Both the position numbers and the translations under genes were made by a program. Source: an uncultured Methylococcaceae bacterium (GTDB lineage: Bacteria; Pseudomonadota; Gammaproteobacteria; Methylococcales; Methylomonadaceae). Taken from it: 41,863 nucleotides of DNA. Below the pieces are notes generated by a model. It did not search any database. It saw only the letters and a list, made by a program, of their open reading frames with translations, and was not told the origin of the DNA. How positions within the stretch are numbered: position 1 is the stretch's first letter; every line of letters begins with the position of its first letter. This document shows, in pieces, positions 1-9,807 of the stretch. Location: the NCBI GenBank assembly GCA_903934035.1, contig CAIZMK010000201.1, positions 1-41,863 on the forward strand. The letters run 5' to 3'.

Positions 1-71
1 CGTAGGGGCGTATTGCATACGCCCTTTTATAACGAACTTAATTTTACAGGGCGAATGAATTCGCCCCTACG
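1..71. repeat. Compound palindromic intergenic repeat, copy 1
   Basis: CGTAGGGGCG...CGCCCCTACG terminal inverted repeat containing nested GGGCGTATTGCATACGCCC and GGGCGAATGAATTCGCCC; near-identical copy at 251-321. Confidence 0.85.
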
Positions 72-100
72 ACCAGCAGCACAATATTAAGGATATGGCT

Positions 101-217
101 GCAGGCCGGAATAAGACTTTTCAAGCGCGAGCGACAAAAGCGTTTCCGGCATATACAACGACCCTGTGCCGGAAACGCTTTATTTGCTTACGCTCATAAA
201 GCCTTATTCCGGCCTAC
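101..217. repeat. REP/BIME-like palindromic repeat (GGCCGGAATAAG family), copy 1
   Basis: GTAGGCCGGAATAAG...CTTATTCCGGCCTAC inverted ends with internal GCGTTTCCGGCA/TGCCGGAAACGC; related copies at 351, 17763, 23429, 30335. Confidence 0.85.
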
Positions 218-250
218 AAAGGCTTAGCTGTGGGCATTGACGCAAAACTC

Positions 251-321
251 CGTAGGGGCGTATTGCATACGCCCTTTTATAACGAACTTAATTTTACAGG
301 GCGAATGAATTCGCCCCTACG
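251..321. repeat. Compound palindromic intergenic repeat, copy 2
   Basis: Near-identical to 1-71, offset exactly 250 bp. Confidence 0.85.
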
Positions 322-350
322 ACCAGCATCACAATATTAAGGAAATGGCT

Positions 351-467
351 GTAGGCCGGAATAAGACTTTTCAAGCGCGAGCGAGAAAAGCGTTTCCGGC
401 ATATACAACGACCCTGTGCCGGAAACGCTTTATTTGCTTATGCTCATAAAGCCTTATTCCGGCCTAC
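351..467. repeat. REP/BIME-like palindromic repeat, copy 2
   Basis: Near-identical to 101-217, offset 250 bp. Confidence 0.85.
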
Positions 468-739
468 AGCTAAACTTTTGTAGCTGATCGGGGTTTGCAA
501 CCCGACTGAAACGTTTAGGTGCTTCAATAATTTGGAAACCTTATGCGTTAGGAACGGGTTTATAAACCCCGTCCTTCATAACTAATATGCATCGGTGTTT
601 TAGTTGATTTTTCACATTGTAAAGAGTTGCTGGGGTTTTTTAAAATGATAGTGCGTTCATAAAACTCATACAATTTTAATTTGCATTAATTCTGAATTCG
701 GTTATACCTCTAGTCGGAGATAGCGTTACAAGAAAAAAC

Positions 740-786
740 TTGATCAGATTGGTCTCTTATTTAAGACCAGTCTGATCAAACCTTTT
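740..786. terminator. Strong hairpin followed by a T run (terminator-like)
   Basis: TTGATCAGATTGGTCT / AGACCAGTCTGATCAA 16-bp stem (one G-T wobble), then ACCTTTTT. Confidence 0.6.
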
Positions 787-877
787 TATCTCCCAATAAT
801 TTAAATCACAATCAAGCAGCCCTAAAGTGACTCGCATTACTGTTATTTTGTTGTGCTGACATATCAAGGTAATAATT

Positions 878-991
878 ATGTTTGATAATAATGATAAAGA
901 AACCCAAAAAAATATCTTAACCACATTATTGATTGTTGCTTGTGTAGTAATATGGTTAACAATTCAATTGTTTCCAGAGTTCCCTATGTAA
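878..991 (+). CDS. Small single-TM protein candidate (37 aa, MFDNNDKETQKNILTTLLIVACVVIWLTIQLFPEFPM)
   Basis: ATG preceded by AAGGT; hydrophobic segment; AT-rich hairpin terminator 70 bp downstream. Confidence 0.5.
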   Translation: MFDNNDKETQKNILTTLLIVACVVIWLTIQLFPEFPM

Positions 992-1062
992 GAAGATAAC
1001 TAAATATTATGGTTAGTTATGCTTTAGATGAACTCCTCTTAGACCTAAATTCACCAACATTA

Positions 1063-1100
1063 CTATATGTAAAAAAATTTAATTTTTACATATAGTTTTT
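1063..1100. terminator. AT-rich hairpin terminator
   Basis: CTATATGTAAAAA/TTTTTACATATAG perfect 13-bp inverted repeat followed by TTTTT. Confidence 0.6.
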
Positions 1101-1403
1101 CTTAAGCTCTTTAGCTTTATCAATAGGTTATTCGATTTGAATTTGATAGGATTTTAGGTAATCTGTGTGTTATCAAAAATCGATTCTTGAAGTATAACTA
1201 AGTATAGGTAGTCGTATTTTGACCATAAGTCCATGGTCTTAATTTATTGCAACGTAGTGATCTTTTCTTAATTGCTCGTTATTTTTAAAGCTCCAATGAC
1301 TAACAATGGTTTAATATTAAAAGCTTTCATCTCGTTCTGTAGGTATGGAGTTTTTTTTTCTTACGTCGAAAAACAATTGCAGTCGTAAACCCAAGGCATA
1401 AAT

Positions 1404-2285
1404 ATGAACAACAATAAAATAGAGCGTCTTAAAAATAAATTCAATATTACTGAGGCTGATATTGAGTATGTTCGTGAAGCAGGAAAATTACTAACTGAGC
1501 ATTTGCCTGAGTTTATTGATGAATGGTATGTCTGGCTAAACAAGCAAGAAGAGTTTTCACAGTTTTTTGGTTCAAACGCTAGCAACTTAATACAAGTTCA
1601 AAAGCAGCAATTTTTCCATTGGCAAGGTTTTTTTGCCGCCAATATTAACGATGATTATGTGAAAAGCCGACGCTATATTGGCCAAGTCCATGCCAGTATT
1701 GGTTTACCAAACGATATTTATTTCGCAGGCATGACGATGTCTTCGCAATTGTTGTCAAATATGCTTCGGAATATCAAACCAATGCCCGCGAATGTCGGTG
1801 ATATGGTCGATGCTTTAACTAGGCATATTTTTCTTGATACCTATTTAGTTATGGATGAAATAGCTAGCATTAAAAATACGAAATTATTAGATAGCCACAA
1901 ATCCATGATGGAAATGTCTACGCCAATAACACCTATTTGGGAAGGGATTTTACTATTACCTTTATTAGGCATTTTGGATTCAAGTCGCAGTCAAGACATC
2001 ATGAATAAGTCGCTGTCTAAAATAACTGAAGATCGAACTAAGGTATTTATTTTAGATATTAGTGGCGTTGCTGCTATAGACACGGCTGTAGCGAATCAAT
2101 TAATAAAAATCACTAAAGCAACCCAGTTAATGGGTTGTGAAGCAATTATTTCTGGAATATCTCCAGCTATTGCACGAACTATTGTTGAGCTAGGTGTAAA
2201 CACAGGTGAAATAAAAACCACATCTACATTGCGCGATGCTTTCGAAATCGCTTTGAAGTTAATTAATGTTCAAATTGTAAAGTAG
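1404..2285 (+). CDS. Globin-coupled sensor with C-terminal STAS domain (RsbR-like)
   Basis: N-terminal globin-sensor signature IGQVHASIGLPNDIY; C-terminal STAS LDISGVAAIDTAVANQLI...GISPAIARTIVELG. Confidence 0.85.
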   Translation: MNNNKIERLKNKFNITEADIEYVREAGKLLTEHLPEFIDEWYVWLNKQEEFSQFFGSNASNLIQVQKQQFFHWQGFFAANINDDYVKSRRYIGQVHASIGLPNDIYFAGMTMSSQLLSNMLRNIKPMPANVGDMVDALTRHIFLDTYLVMDEIASIKNTKLLDSHKSMMEMSTPITPIWEGILLLPLLGILDSSRSQDIMNKSLSKITEDRTKVFILDISGVAAIDTAVANQLIKITKATQLMGCEAIISGISPAIARTIVELGVNTGEIKTTSTLRDAFEIALKLINVQIVK

Positions 2286-2329
2286 TCATTTAAATTGTTC
2301 GGTAGATATACATTGGTAGCATAAATTTT

Positions 2330-2794
2330 ATGAAAATTTACCAGCTTTATCGTCAACAATACCTTAGTTTAAGTGTTCAGGAGGCTTGGGATTTTTTATC
2401 ATCTCCCTATCACCTGAATGACATTACTCCTGATTTTTTTCATGTGACCATCAATTCTAAAGTACCGGAAAAAATTTATAGTGGCTTGATGCTCAGTTAT
2501 CAAATGAAAGCGGTTTTTGGAATTCCTATGAGCTGGTTGTCAGAAATTAGTCATTGTGATGAGCCTAAGCGCTTTGTTTATGAACAGCGTATTGGACCCT
2601 TCAAGTTTTGGAGTCATGAAGTATGTTTGACTGAAACCCAAAATGGACTAATGCTTGAAGATATCATGTGTTATGCAATGCCCTTGGGTTGGCTAGGACA
2701 GTGTCTTAATACAGTCTTGATAGCGAGTAAACTTGACAGAATATTTGATACTCGTCGTGACTATTTGAATAGTCGATGGGGGCAAGTGCTTTAA
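2330..2794 (+). CDS. SRPBCC (START-like) family protein
   Basis: 154 aa; pattern typical of SRPBCC ligand-binding/cyclase-like proteins (AWDFLSSPYHLNDITPDFF...RFVYEQRIGPFKFWSHE). Confidence 0.75.
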   Translation: MKIYQLYRQQYLSLSVQEAWDFLSSPYHLNDITPDFFHVTINSKVPEKIYSGLMLSYQMKAVFGIPMSWLSEISHCDEPKRFVYEQRIGPFKFWSHEVCLTETQNGLMLEDIMCYAMPLGWLGQCLNTVLIASKLDRIFDTRRDYLNSRWGQVL

Positions 2795-3071
2795 TGGCAT
2801 TAATTGGCTTTCTTTGCAGGTTTTAAAAAATAATAAAAAAGCATGTGCCTAGTATAAAAATCGACATGAAAATATCAGTGCAGGGTGTTGACGTCTTATA
2901 AGCTTGTGTTATGTTTAAAGCTGATTTTATTTTAAAAGAATTGCGTAAAAAACTAAGATTCAAAGATTAGCATTAAAGATGTTTTGGTTATTTTAGGGTA
3001 GCTGTTCAGGATAGGTGTTTGTGCTTCATTCAGACAAAATAAAAATTAGAGTGTTAACGTTGGAGTAGTTG

Positions 3072-4010
3072 ATGTCTTGGCAAAACCTGTTTACTAAAGT
3101 ATTTGCTTGGTTTGATAATAGCAATGTAAAAATAACTGATAATGTCGGTGAAAGTATCGATTGGATGCGGGTCATTCCATTTATTTTAATGCATCTGGTC
3201 TGTTTACTGGTTTTAGTAGTGGGCTGGAGCCCCGTTGCCTTATGGGTCGCTTTGGCATCTTATCTGCTGCGTATGTTTGCCATTACCGCTTTTTATCATC
3301 GCTACTTTTCTCATAAGTCTTTTAAAACATCACGTTTTGCTCAGTTTTTATTCGGAGTGCTAGGTGCAACAGCTACTCAGCGCGGACCTATTTGGTGGGC
3401 TTCGCACCATCGTCGTCATCATATTTATTCTGATAAAGATAAAGACATTCATAGCCCTAGAAAAGGTTTTTTATGGAGCCATATGGGCTGGTTTTTATGT
3501 CTTAAGAACTTTAGTACCCAAGAACATTGTGTACGCGATTTGTTTAAATTCCCTGAATTAGTTCTACTGGATCGATTTGACACGCTGGTGCCGATAATTT
3601 ACGGGTTCTTTATGTTATTCCTAGGTCAGTACTTAGAATACGCCTATCCAGAATTACAGACTAATGGCTCGCAAATGTTGATTTGGGGTTACTTTGTGTC
3701 CACTATCGTTTTGATACATTGCACATTGTTTATCAATTCGCTGGCTCATATTTGGGGTCGTCAACGTTACCAGACTGGAGATGATAGCCGCAATAATGGT
3801 TTTCTTGCCTTGATAACGATGGGGGAGGGTTGGCATAATAATCATCATCATTATCCCGCATCGACTCGGCAAGGTTTTTTTTGGTGGGAAATTGATATGA
3901 GCTACTATCTGCTAAGGTTGATGTCACTATTTGGCATCATCTGGGATTTAAAGCCAGTTCCAGCTAATCGCTTGTATTCAAATCTAATTCAAAAAGAGGC
4001 GCAATCATGA
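3072..4010 (+). CDS. Acyl-CoA/fatty acid desaturase (delta-9 type)
   Basis: Histidine boxes HRYFSH, HRRHH, GEGWHNNHHHYP. Confidence 0.9.
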   Translation: MSWQNLFTKVFAWFDNSNVKITDNVGESIDWMRVIPFILMHLVCLLVLVVGWSPVALWVALASYLLRMFAITAFYHRYFSHKSFKTSRFAQFLFGVLGATATQRGPIWWASHHRRHHIYSDKDKDIHSPRKGFLWSHMGWFLCLKNFSTQEHCVRDLFKFPELVLLDRFDTLVPIIYGFFMLFLGQYLEYAYPELQTNGSQMLIWGYFVSTIVLIHCTLFINSLAHIWGRQRYQTGDDSRNNGFLALITMGEGWHNNHHHYPASTRQGFFWWEIDMSYYLLRLMSLFGIIWDLKPVPANRLYSNLIQKEAQS

Positions 4011-5248
4011 AGATAGCTATTGTGGGTAGTGGTATTTCTGGGCTTTATGCGGCCCATTATTTGAGTAAACAGCATCAGATTACAGTGTATGAGGCTAACA
4101 GTATACTGGGTGGTCATACTGATACGCATAATATCGATCTGGGTGAGAAAACTTATGCAGTAGACACAGGTTTTATAGTCTTTAACGAACATAATTACGT
4201 TAATTTCTGCCAATTCCTTAAGGATTTGAAGGTAGAATCGCAGCCTTCCGTGATGACTTTTAGTGTAGCCGATGCTATTTCGGGTCTTGAATATAATGGC
4301 ACTGACTTGGATAAGCTATTCTGCCAACGACGAAACTTGTTTCGGCCGCGCTTTTATCGCATGGTTAAAGATATTTTGCGTTTTTACCGTGAAGCGCCTT
4401 CGCTGTTAGAAAGCAGCGATGATATTTTGACATTAGGCGACTATTTAGATCAACAGCAATACAGTCAGACCTTTATTGATGATCATATCTTACCCATGGC
4501 GAGTGCCTTATGGTCTGGTTCGCCGCAATTGGTGAGAAATTTTCCTGCCCGTTATTTTGTAGCTTTCATGGCTAATCATCAGATGTTAAAGACCGAAAAT
4601 AGACCTGAGTGGCGAACTGTTTGCGGAGGTTCTTCTAGTTATATTGAGGCATTTAAGGGCACTTTTAATGGTGATATCCGCTTAGATTGCCCCGTGTTGG
4701 CGGTTAGCCGAGATAAAAACGGTGTCATCTTAAGAAGCCATCAAGGTCAAGAGCGCTATGACCAAGTTATTATGGCTTGTCATAGTGATCAAGCCTTGCG
4801 TTTGTTGCAAGATGCCAGTGTTCAAGAAACAGAAATACTGGGCAACATGACCTATCAAGACAACGATGTAGTACTGCACACCGATGCCCACTTAATGCCG
4901 AAGCATCCTAAAGCCTGGGCAAGTTGGAATGCCCTTAAACTTAGCGAAACTCAGTCTGGTTGTACCGTCACTTATTACATGAATATGCTGCAAAATTTGG
5001 ATGCACCAGAACCCTTGTTGGTAACACTTAATTGCACCGATCAAATTGATTCAGCAAAGATATTACAGCAAAGGCATTATCATCATCCTGTCTATACACC
5101 GGCAAGTTTGGCTGCACAAAAGCGTCGTGATGAGATTAATGGTATTAATAACACTTGGTATGCCGGTGCTTATTGGGGTTGGGGATTTCATGAAGATGGT
5201 GCTAAAAGTGCACAACAAATTATTGATCGTTTAAGCGAGGCTAGATGA
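4007..5248 (+). CDS. NAD(P)/FAD-dependent oxidoreductase (amine-oxidase-like flavoprotein)
   Basis: Dinucleotide fold [19 protein letters not shown]; typical partner of DUF1365 and CFA synthase. Confidence 0.9.
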   Translation: MKIAIVGSGISGLYAAHYLSKQHQITVYEANSILGGHTDTHNIDLGEKTYAVDTGFIVFNEHNYVNFCQFLKDLKVESQPSVMTFSVADAISGLEYNGTDLDKLFCQRRNLFRPRFYRMVKDILRFYREAPSLLESSDDILTLGDYLDQQQYSQTFIDDHILPMASALWSGSPQLVRNFPARYFVAFMANHQMLKTENRPEWRTVCGGSSSYIEAFKGTFNGDIRLDCPVLAVSRDKNGVILRSHQGQERYDQVIMACHSDQALRLLQDASVQETEILGNMTYQDNDVVLHTDAHLMPKHPKAWASWNALKLSETQSGCTVTYYMNMLQNLDAPEPLLVTLNCTDQIDSAKILQQRHYHHPVYTPASLAAQKRRDEINGINNTWYAGAYWGWGFHEDGAKSAQQIIDRLSEAR

Positions 5249-6012
5249 ACGCCTTAAATAGTCGATTATTTAAGGGCTGGGTTCGTCATCGTCGCTATTC
5301 TCCCAAAAAGCACAGCTTTAAATATGGAATCTACATGAGCTGGATTGATCTATCTGAGCTAGATCAGGTCATGGCATTAAGTCCTTTTTGGTCCTTGGAA
5401 CGATTCAATCTAATCAGTTTTTATCGAAAAGACTATTTGGGCGATGCGGGGCAGGATTTGTCGACGGCTATAAAAAAACGTATAGAAGAACATGCGGGCG
5501 ATCAGTTTAACGGTCGAATTTGCTTGTTAACACATTTACGCTTTTTAGGTTTTTGTTATAACCCCGTCAGTTTTTATTTCTGTTATCCCGAGGGCTCAAA
5601 TACGCCTCGTTATATTCTTGCTGAAATTAATAACACGCCATGGAATGAGCGCTATTGCTATGTATTAGATACTGCCGATAGTCCAGTTAAAAATAATAAA
5701 TGGGAGTTTGGTTTTGATAAAGCCTTCCATGTCTCTCCATTTATGCCGATGGAACAGTATTACCGTTGGAAATTTAGTTTAGATGACAATAATCTGACTA
5801 TACACATGGAGTTACAACAAGATAATGACTGCTGTTTTGATGCCACTTTGCAATTAAAAGCCCAAGAATTGAATCAATCTGTTCTGAATATGATGCCATT
5901 CAGATACCCTTTTTTAACCTTGTCAGTGCTTTTTTCAATCTATTGGCAGGCATTAAGGTTGTGGCTGAAAGGTATCCCTTTTTACGATCATCCAAACCAT
6001 AAAACTGAATAA
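5245..6012 (+). CDS. DUF1365 family protein
   Basis: [24 protein letters not shown]...[17 protein letters not shown]. Confidence 0.9.
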   Translation: MNALNSRLFKGWVRHRRYSPKKHSFKYGIYMSWIDLSELDQVMALSPFWSLERFNLISFYRKDYLGDAGQDLSTAIKKRIEEHAGDQFNGRICLLTHLRFLGFCYNPVSFYFCYPEGSNTPRYILAEINNTPWNERYCYVLDTADSPVKNNKWEFGFDKAFHVSPFMPMEQYYRWKFSLDDNNLTIHMELQQDNDCCFDATLQLKAQELNQSVLNMMPFRYPFLTLSVLFSIYWQALRLWLKGIPFYDHPNHKTE

Positions 6013-6028
6013 TCTATTGGAGAATTCT

Positions 6029-7291
6029 ATGAGTGCAGTCGTCGCTTCTTTAAGCAAAAGCCCCTCACGAATTGATTTGCTGTTACGCAAAGCATTTCTG
6101 GATAAACTTGCCCACTTAGAAAATGCCGTATTAACTATTTCCGATGCTTTGGGTGAGTGTAAATTAGGGTCTGAAAGTTCTGATGGTTTATCTGCCAGAA
6201 TCGAGGTGCTGGATATGAGTTTTTATCGGCAAGTTGGCCTAGGTGGCTCTATAGGTGCAGCTGAATCTTATATGGATCAGCAGTGGCAGGCCGATGATTT
6301 ATGTAGTGTTATACAAATTTTAGTACGTAATCGTGATTTGCTTGATAGCTTGGAAGGTGGTTTGGCGACACTGGCTAATCAGTTGCTCAAAGTGTGGCAT
6401 TTTGCAAATCGCAATTCTCAACAAGGCAGCAAAAAAAACATAGCTGCACATTATGATCTTGGCAATGATTTGTTTGCGCTGTTTTTAGATCAACACGGCA
6501 TGTATTCTTCAGCGACTTTTTATCAAGCCGAACAGAGTCTGGAAGATGCCTCAACCGCTAAACTTGAGCGCATCTGTCAAAAGTTAGATTTACAACCCGA
6601 GGATCATGTTGTTGAAATAGGAACGGGTTGGGGTGGTTTTGCTACTTATGCGGCTAAAAATTATGGTTGTCAAATTACCACGACAACTATTTCAAAAGAA
6701 CAATTTCAGGCTGCTCAACAGCGGATTGCCGAAGCGGGTGTGGCAGGTCAAGTTACGGTGTTGATGGAAGACTATCGTGATTTGCAAGGCAGTTATGACA
6801 AATTAGTTTCAATAGAAATGATTGAAGCGGTGGGGCATCACTACTTAGATACTTATTTAAAACAATGTGCCGCTTTATTAAAGCCCAACGGTTTAGCCTT
6901 GATTCAGGCAATCACTATTGAAGATAGGTATTATCAACAAGCTTTAAAAAGTGTCGATTTCATTAAGCGTTATATATTTCCTGGAAGCTTTATTCCCTGT
7001 GTAAGTGCGATTGTCGGCAGCGCTTCGCGTAGCACTGATTTACGACTCATTAATCTTGAAGATCAGGGTGAAAGTTACGCCATGACTTTAAATCATTGGC
7101 GCAAACGTTTTATGACCGAATTGGATCAAGTCAGGGCACAAGGTTATAACGAAGAGTTTATTCGTATGTGGGAGTTTTATCTGTGTTATTGCGAAGGTGG
7201 ATTTTTAGAAAAATCTATTTCTAATGTGCAGTTACTCTTAGCTAAACCCGCTAATCGTCGTCAACAATGGTTACCTAATTATGAATCTTAA
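6029..7291 (+). CDS. cfa: Cyclopropane-fatty-acyl-phospholipid synthase family protein
   Basis: SAM-binding VEIGTGWGGFATYAA; YSSATF, SIEMIEAVGHHY; internal ATG at 6029 preferred over 6017. Confidence 0.9.
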   Translation: MSAVVASLSKSPSRIDLLLRKAFLDKLAHLENAVLTISDALGECKLGSESSDGLSARIEVLDMSFYRQVGLGGSIGAAESYMDQQWQADDLCSVIQILVRNRDLLDSLEGGLATLANQLLKVWHFANRNSQQGSKKNIAAHYDLGNDLFALFLDQHGMYSSATFYQAEQSLEDASTAKLERICQKLDLQPEDHVVEIGTGWGGFATYAAKNYGCQITTTTISKEQFQAAQQRIAEAGVAGQVTVLMEDYRDLQGSYDKLVSIEMIEAVGHHYLDTYLKQCAALLKPNGLALIQAITIEDRYYQQALKSVDFIKRYIFPGSFIPCVSAIVGSASRSTDLRLINLEDQGESYAMTLNHWRKRFMTELDQVRAQGYNEEFIRMWEFYLCYCEGGFLEKSISNVQLLLAKPANRRQQWLPNYES

Positions 7292-7823
7292 TAATTGGAT
7301 CAATATGCTTTGGATGCAGGTTTTATGGTTTGGATCTGTGATTGGTGCAGCTCATCAGTTGCTATTTTTGGCTCCGTTATTGATGATCGGCTTTGCATTC
7401 TGGGAGTTTCGACCTGGCAGGCATGTTTATGGTGATTTTCAGTTAATCCTGGTCGCAGTATTAATCGGATTGATACTCGACACAACTTGGGTAAGGTTAG
7501 GTTGGCTTGAGTTTTCTGGCGGTTGGGCTTTATCAGAGCGAGCACCCTTATGGATACTCTTGTTGTGGGCAGGTTTAGCCTTAACCATTAATCATTCCTT
7601 GGCTTGGCTGCAATCTCGCTTAGTACTTGCGGCTTTGTTAGCCGCAGTTGGAAGTCCATTAACCTATTTAGCGGCAGCACGTTTTGGAGCTGTTGATATC
7701 GTTAGTGAATCACGAGTTTGGTGTGTAGGGCTGGCTTTAAGCTGGGCAATTGCCTTGCCGCTTCTACTTTGGTTGGCGAATCATTTGAAACACCTTAAAC
7801 AAGAGAAGGAAGCCGATGTTTAG
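7281..7823 (+). CDS. DUF2878 family membrane protein
   Basis: Multi-TM 180 aa; position in cluster; overlaps neighbours. Confidence 0.75.
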   Translation: MNLNNWINMLWMQVLWFGSVIGAAHQLLFLAPLLMIGFAFWEFRPGRHVYGDFQLILVAVLIGLILDTTWVRLGWLEFSGGWALSERAPLWILLLWAGLALTINHSLAWLQSRLVLAALLAAVGSPLTYLAAARFGAVDIVSESRVWCVGLALSWAIALPLLLWLANHLKHLKQEKEADV

Positions 7824-8583
7824 CATTATTGTTGTTGCAGTTTTTAGTGTCATCGCCATGTTGTTGGCCTGGAATTGGCAAAAGCATCATGATAATGCCG
7901 GTGTTGTTGATGTGGTATGGGCTTTCGGGATGATGTTTGCCGGCCCTTGGTACGCTTTAAATGGCTCTGCGCCTTTGTTATTACAAATAAGTTTAGGTAT
8001 GTTGACCTTTAGTTGGTTTTGGCGCTTGGGTCGTTACTTGCAGGGGCGCGTATTCAGAGAGGCCGAAGATGGTCGTTATCATGCTATGCGCAGAGCTATG
8101 AAAGATAAAGTACAACTAGGATTTCTGTTATTTTTTCTGTTGCAGGCTGGATTTGTCTGTCTATTGTCATTGCCGTTTTGGGCGGTTGCTCAAAATGCAA
8201 ACCCTGAAAGTTATCTGATATTTCTAGCCTTAGTATTAGCCATTTTTGCATTCTATGGAGAAAAGACAGCCGATCATCAACTGGCAGTCTTTAGAAATAA
8301 TCCCGAAAATCATGGTTTGACTTGCCAGAAAGGTTGGTGGCGATATTCGAGGCACCCTAATTATTTTTTCGAATGGTTACACTGGTTCGCTTATCCGTTG
8401 ATGGGGTGGGGCGGTGAATATCAATACTGGTTATTGTTGGCGCCTGTTGTCATGTTTTGTTTTTTATTTTGGTTAACAGGTATCCCGTTTACTGAGCAAC
8501 AGGCTCTACGTAGTCGTGGCGAAAATTATCGGTTGTATCAAAAAACCACTAGCCTATTTATTCCTTGGTGGCCTAAAGCATAA
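7816..8583 (+). CDS. DUF1295 / steroid 5-alpha-reductase-like membrane protein
   Basis: C-terminal GWWRYSRHPNYFFEWLHW...YQKTTSLFIPWWPK. Confidence 0.9.
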   Translation: MFSIIVVAVFSVIAMLLAWNWQKHHDNAGVVDVVWAFGMMFAGPWYALNGSAPLLLQISLGMLTFSWFWRLGRYLQGRVFREAEDGRYHAMRRAMKDKVQLGFLLFFLLQAGFVCLLSLPFWAVAQNANPESYLIFLALVLAIFAFYGEKTADHQLAVFRNNPENHGLTCQKGWWRYSRHPNYFFEWLHWFAYPLMGWGGEYQYWLLLAPVVMFCFLFWLTGIPFTEQQALRSRGENYRLYQKTTSLFIPWWPKA

Positions 8584-8764
8584 GCTAGATTGATTGAGCG
8601 TATTAGTTATAACAATCTTGTAGAGGTGATATTAAGTTCTTTATATTTAAGGTGGAAAATGCTTGAATCTTTAGACTCAATGCCATTAAGTAAAAGAGTA
8701 GAAAAACTGTAGAGGCGACAAAAACTTGCCTTAATGGCTATGATGTTTAAACGGGAGTCTTAAA

Positions 8765-9301
8765 TTGAAAATCAAAGTAATCAAGCTATTAGCCGGACTA
8801 TTTACAATGTTAATAAGTGCTTGTAGCAATCAAAGCTTGTCGCCAATCCAACCGGTATCATCTGTTAATTTGAATCAATTTATGGGGGACTGGTATGTGA
8901 TTGCTTGTATTCCTACCTTTATTGAGACTGAGGCCTATAGTGCTATTGAATCTTATCAGCTTGAAAAAGACGGCACTATTAATACGACTTTCGTTTTTCG
9001 TAAGGGTGGTTTCGAAGGGCTTGAGAAAAGATATAATCCACATGGCTTTGTGGTTGATAATACTGAAAATTCAGTATGGGGTATGCAATTCATCTGGCCG
9101 TTTAAGGCTGAATATATTATTGCTTATCTTGATAAGGATTATAGCAGCACTATCATTGCAAGAAATGCGAGAGATTATGTTTGGATTATGGCGCGTACAC
9201 CTATTATTGATGATAGTCAGTATCAAGAACTCACAGCTACCGTTGCAAAGCTTGGCTATGATTTAAGTAAGTTACGTATAGTGCCGCATCAACATCCTTA
9301 A
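8765..9301 (+). CDS. Lipocalin family lipoprotein (Blc-like), TTG start
   Basis: Lipobox LISAC; lipocalin FMGDWYVIACIPTFIE; YVWIMARTP. Confidence 0.88.
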   Translation: MKIKVIKLLAGLFTMLISACSNQSLSPIQPVSSVNLNQFMGDWYVIACIPTFIETEAYSAIESYQLEKDGTINTTFVFRKGGFEGLEKRYNPHGFVVDNTENSVWGMQFIWPFKAEYIIAYLDKDYSSTIIARNARDYVWIMARTPIIDDSQYQELTATVAKLGYDLSKLRIVPHQHP

Positions 9302-9312
9302 GCCGATAGAAC

Positions 9313-9714
9313 ATGACAGAAATACAGTCCTCTAAAACAGTCACTATGTCCAAAGTTACTTGCTTTCATGATGGTGAATGCCCCATCTGTAACATTGAAA
9401 TCAATGCGATGAAAAAGCTCGATAAACAAGGTAATATCAATTGGGTGGATATTGCCCATGATAAGGTTGCCCTAGAGAAAGCGGGCTTAACTTATAAGGA
9501 AGCCATGGATCGTATGCACGTGCTTGACGAAAATCAACAGTTGCAATCAGGTGTACTTGGTTTTTTACAAGTTTGGAAGCATCTACCTTACTATCGACGC
9601 ATTGCTCCAATCATAGAGAAAGTTCCTTATCTATTAGGTTTTTTGGAGTTTTTCTATTGTATTTTTGCACGCTATCGTTTGCCGCTTACAGGTAAAAAAC
9701 AGATCAAGGAATAG
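9313..9714 (+). CDS. DUF393 / DCC-family thiol-disulfide oxidoreductase-like protein
   Basis: FHDGECPICNIEINAM motif. Confidence 0.85.
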   Translation: MTEIQSSKTVTMSKVTCFHDGECPICNIEINAMKKLDKQGNINWVDIAHDKVALEKAGLTYKEAMDRMHVLDENQQLQSGVLGFLQVWKHLPYYRRIAPIIEKVPYLLGFLEFFYCIFARYRLPLTGKKQIKE

Positions 9715-9752
9715 TTCTTCTGAGGTACTGATATTTAAGTAATATGATTGCT

Positions 9753-9780
9753 TGTATTTTTGGCCAAAGGCAAAAATACA
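9753..9780. terminator. Bidirectional hairpin between convergent genes
   Basis: TGTATTTTTG/CAAAAATACA inverted repeat between convergent CDSs. Confidence 0.7.
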
Positions 9781-9807
9781 CCTTATTTGTCGTTGTGCTA
9801 GTGATAG

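Noticed and set aside
1-467. Possible CRISPR array at the left edge
   Set aside because: Only two units, 250-bp period, repeat units are long palindromes and there are no short unique spacers or cas genes.
8710-8712. Pyrrolysine or programmed TAG readthrough
   Set aside because: No supporting machinery is visible, the frame is very short, and a nonsense mutation or chance frame is simpler.
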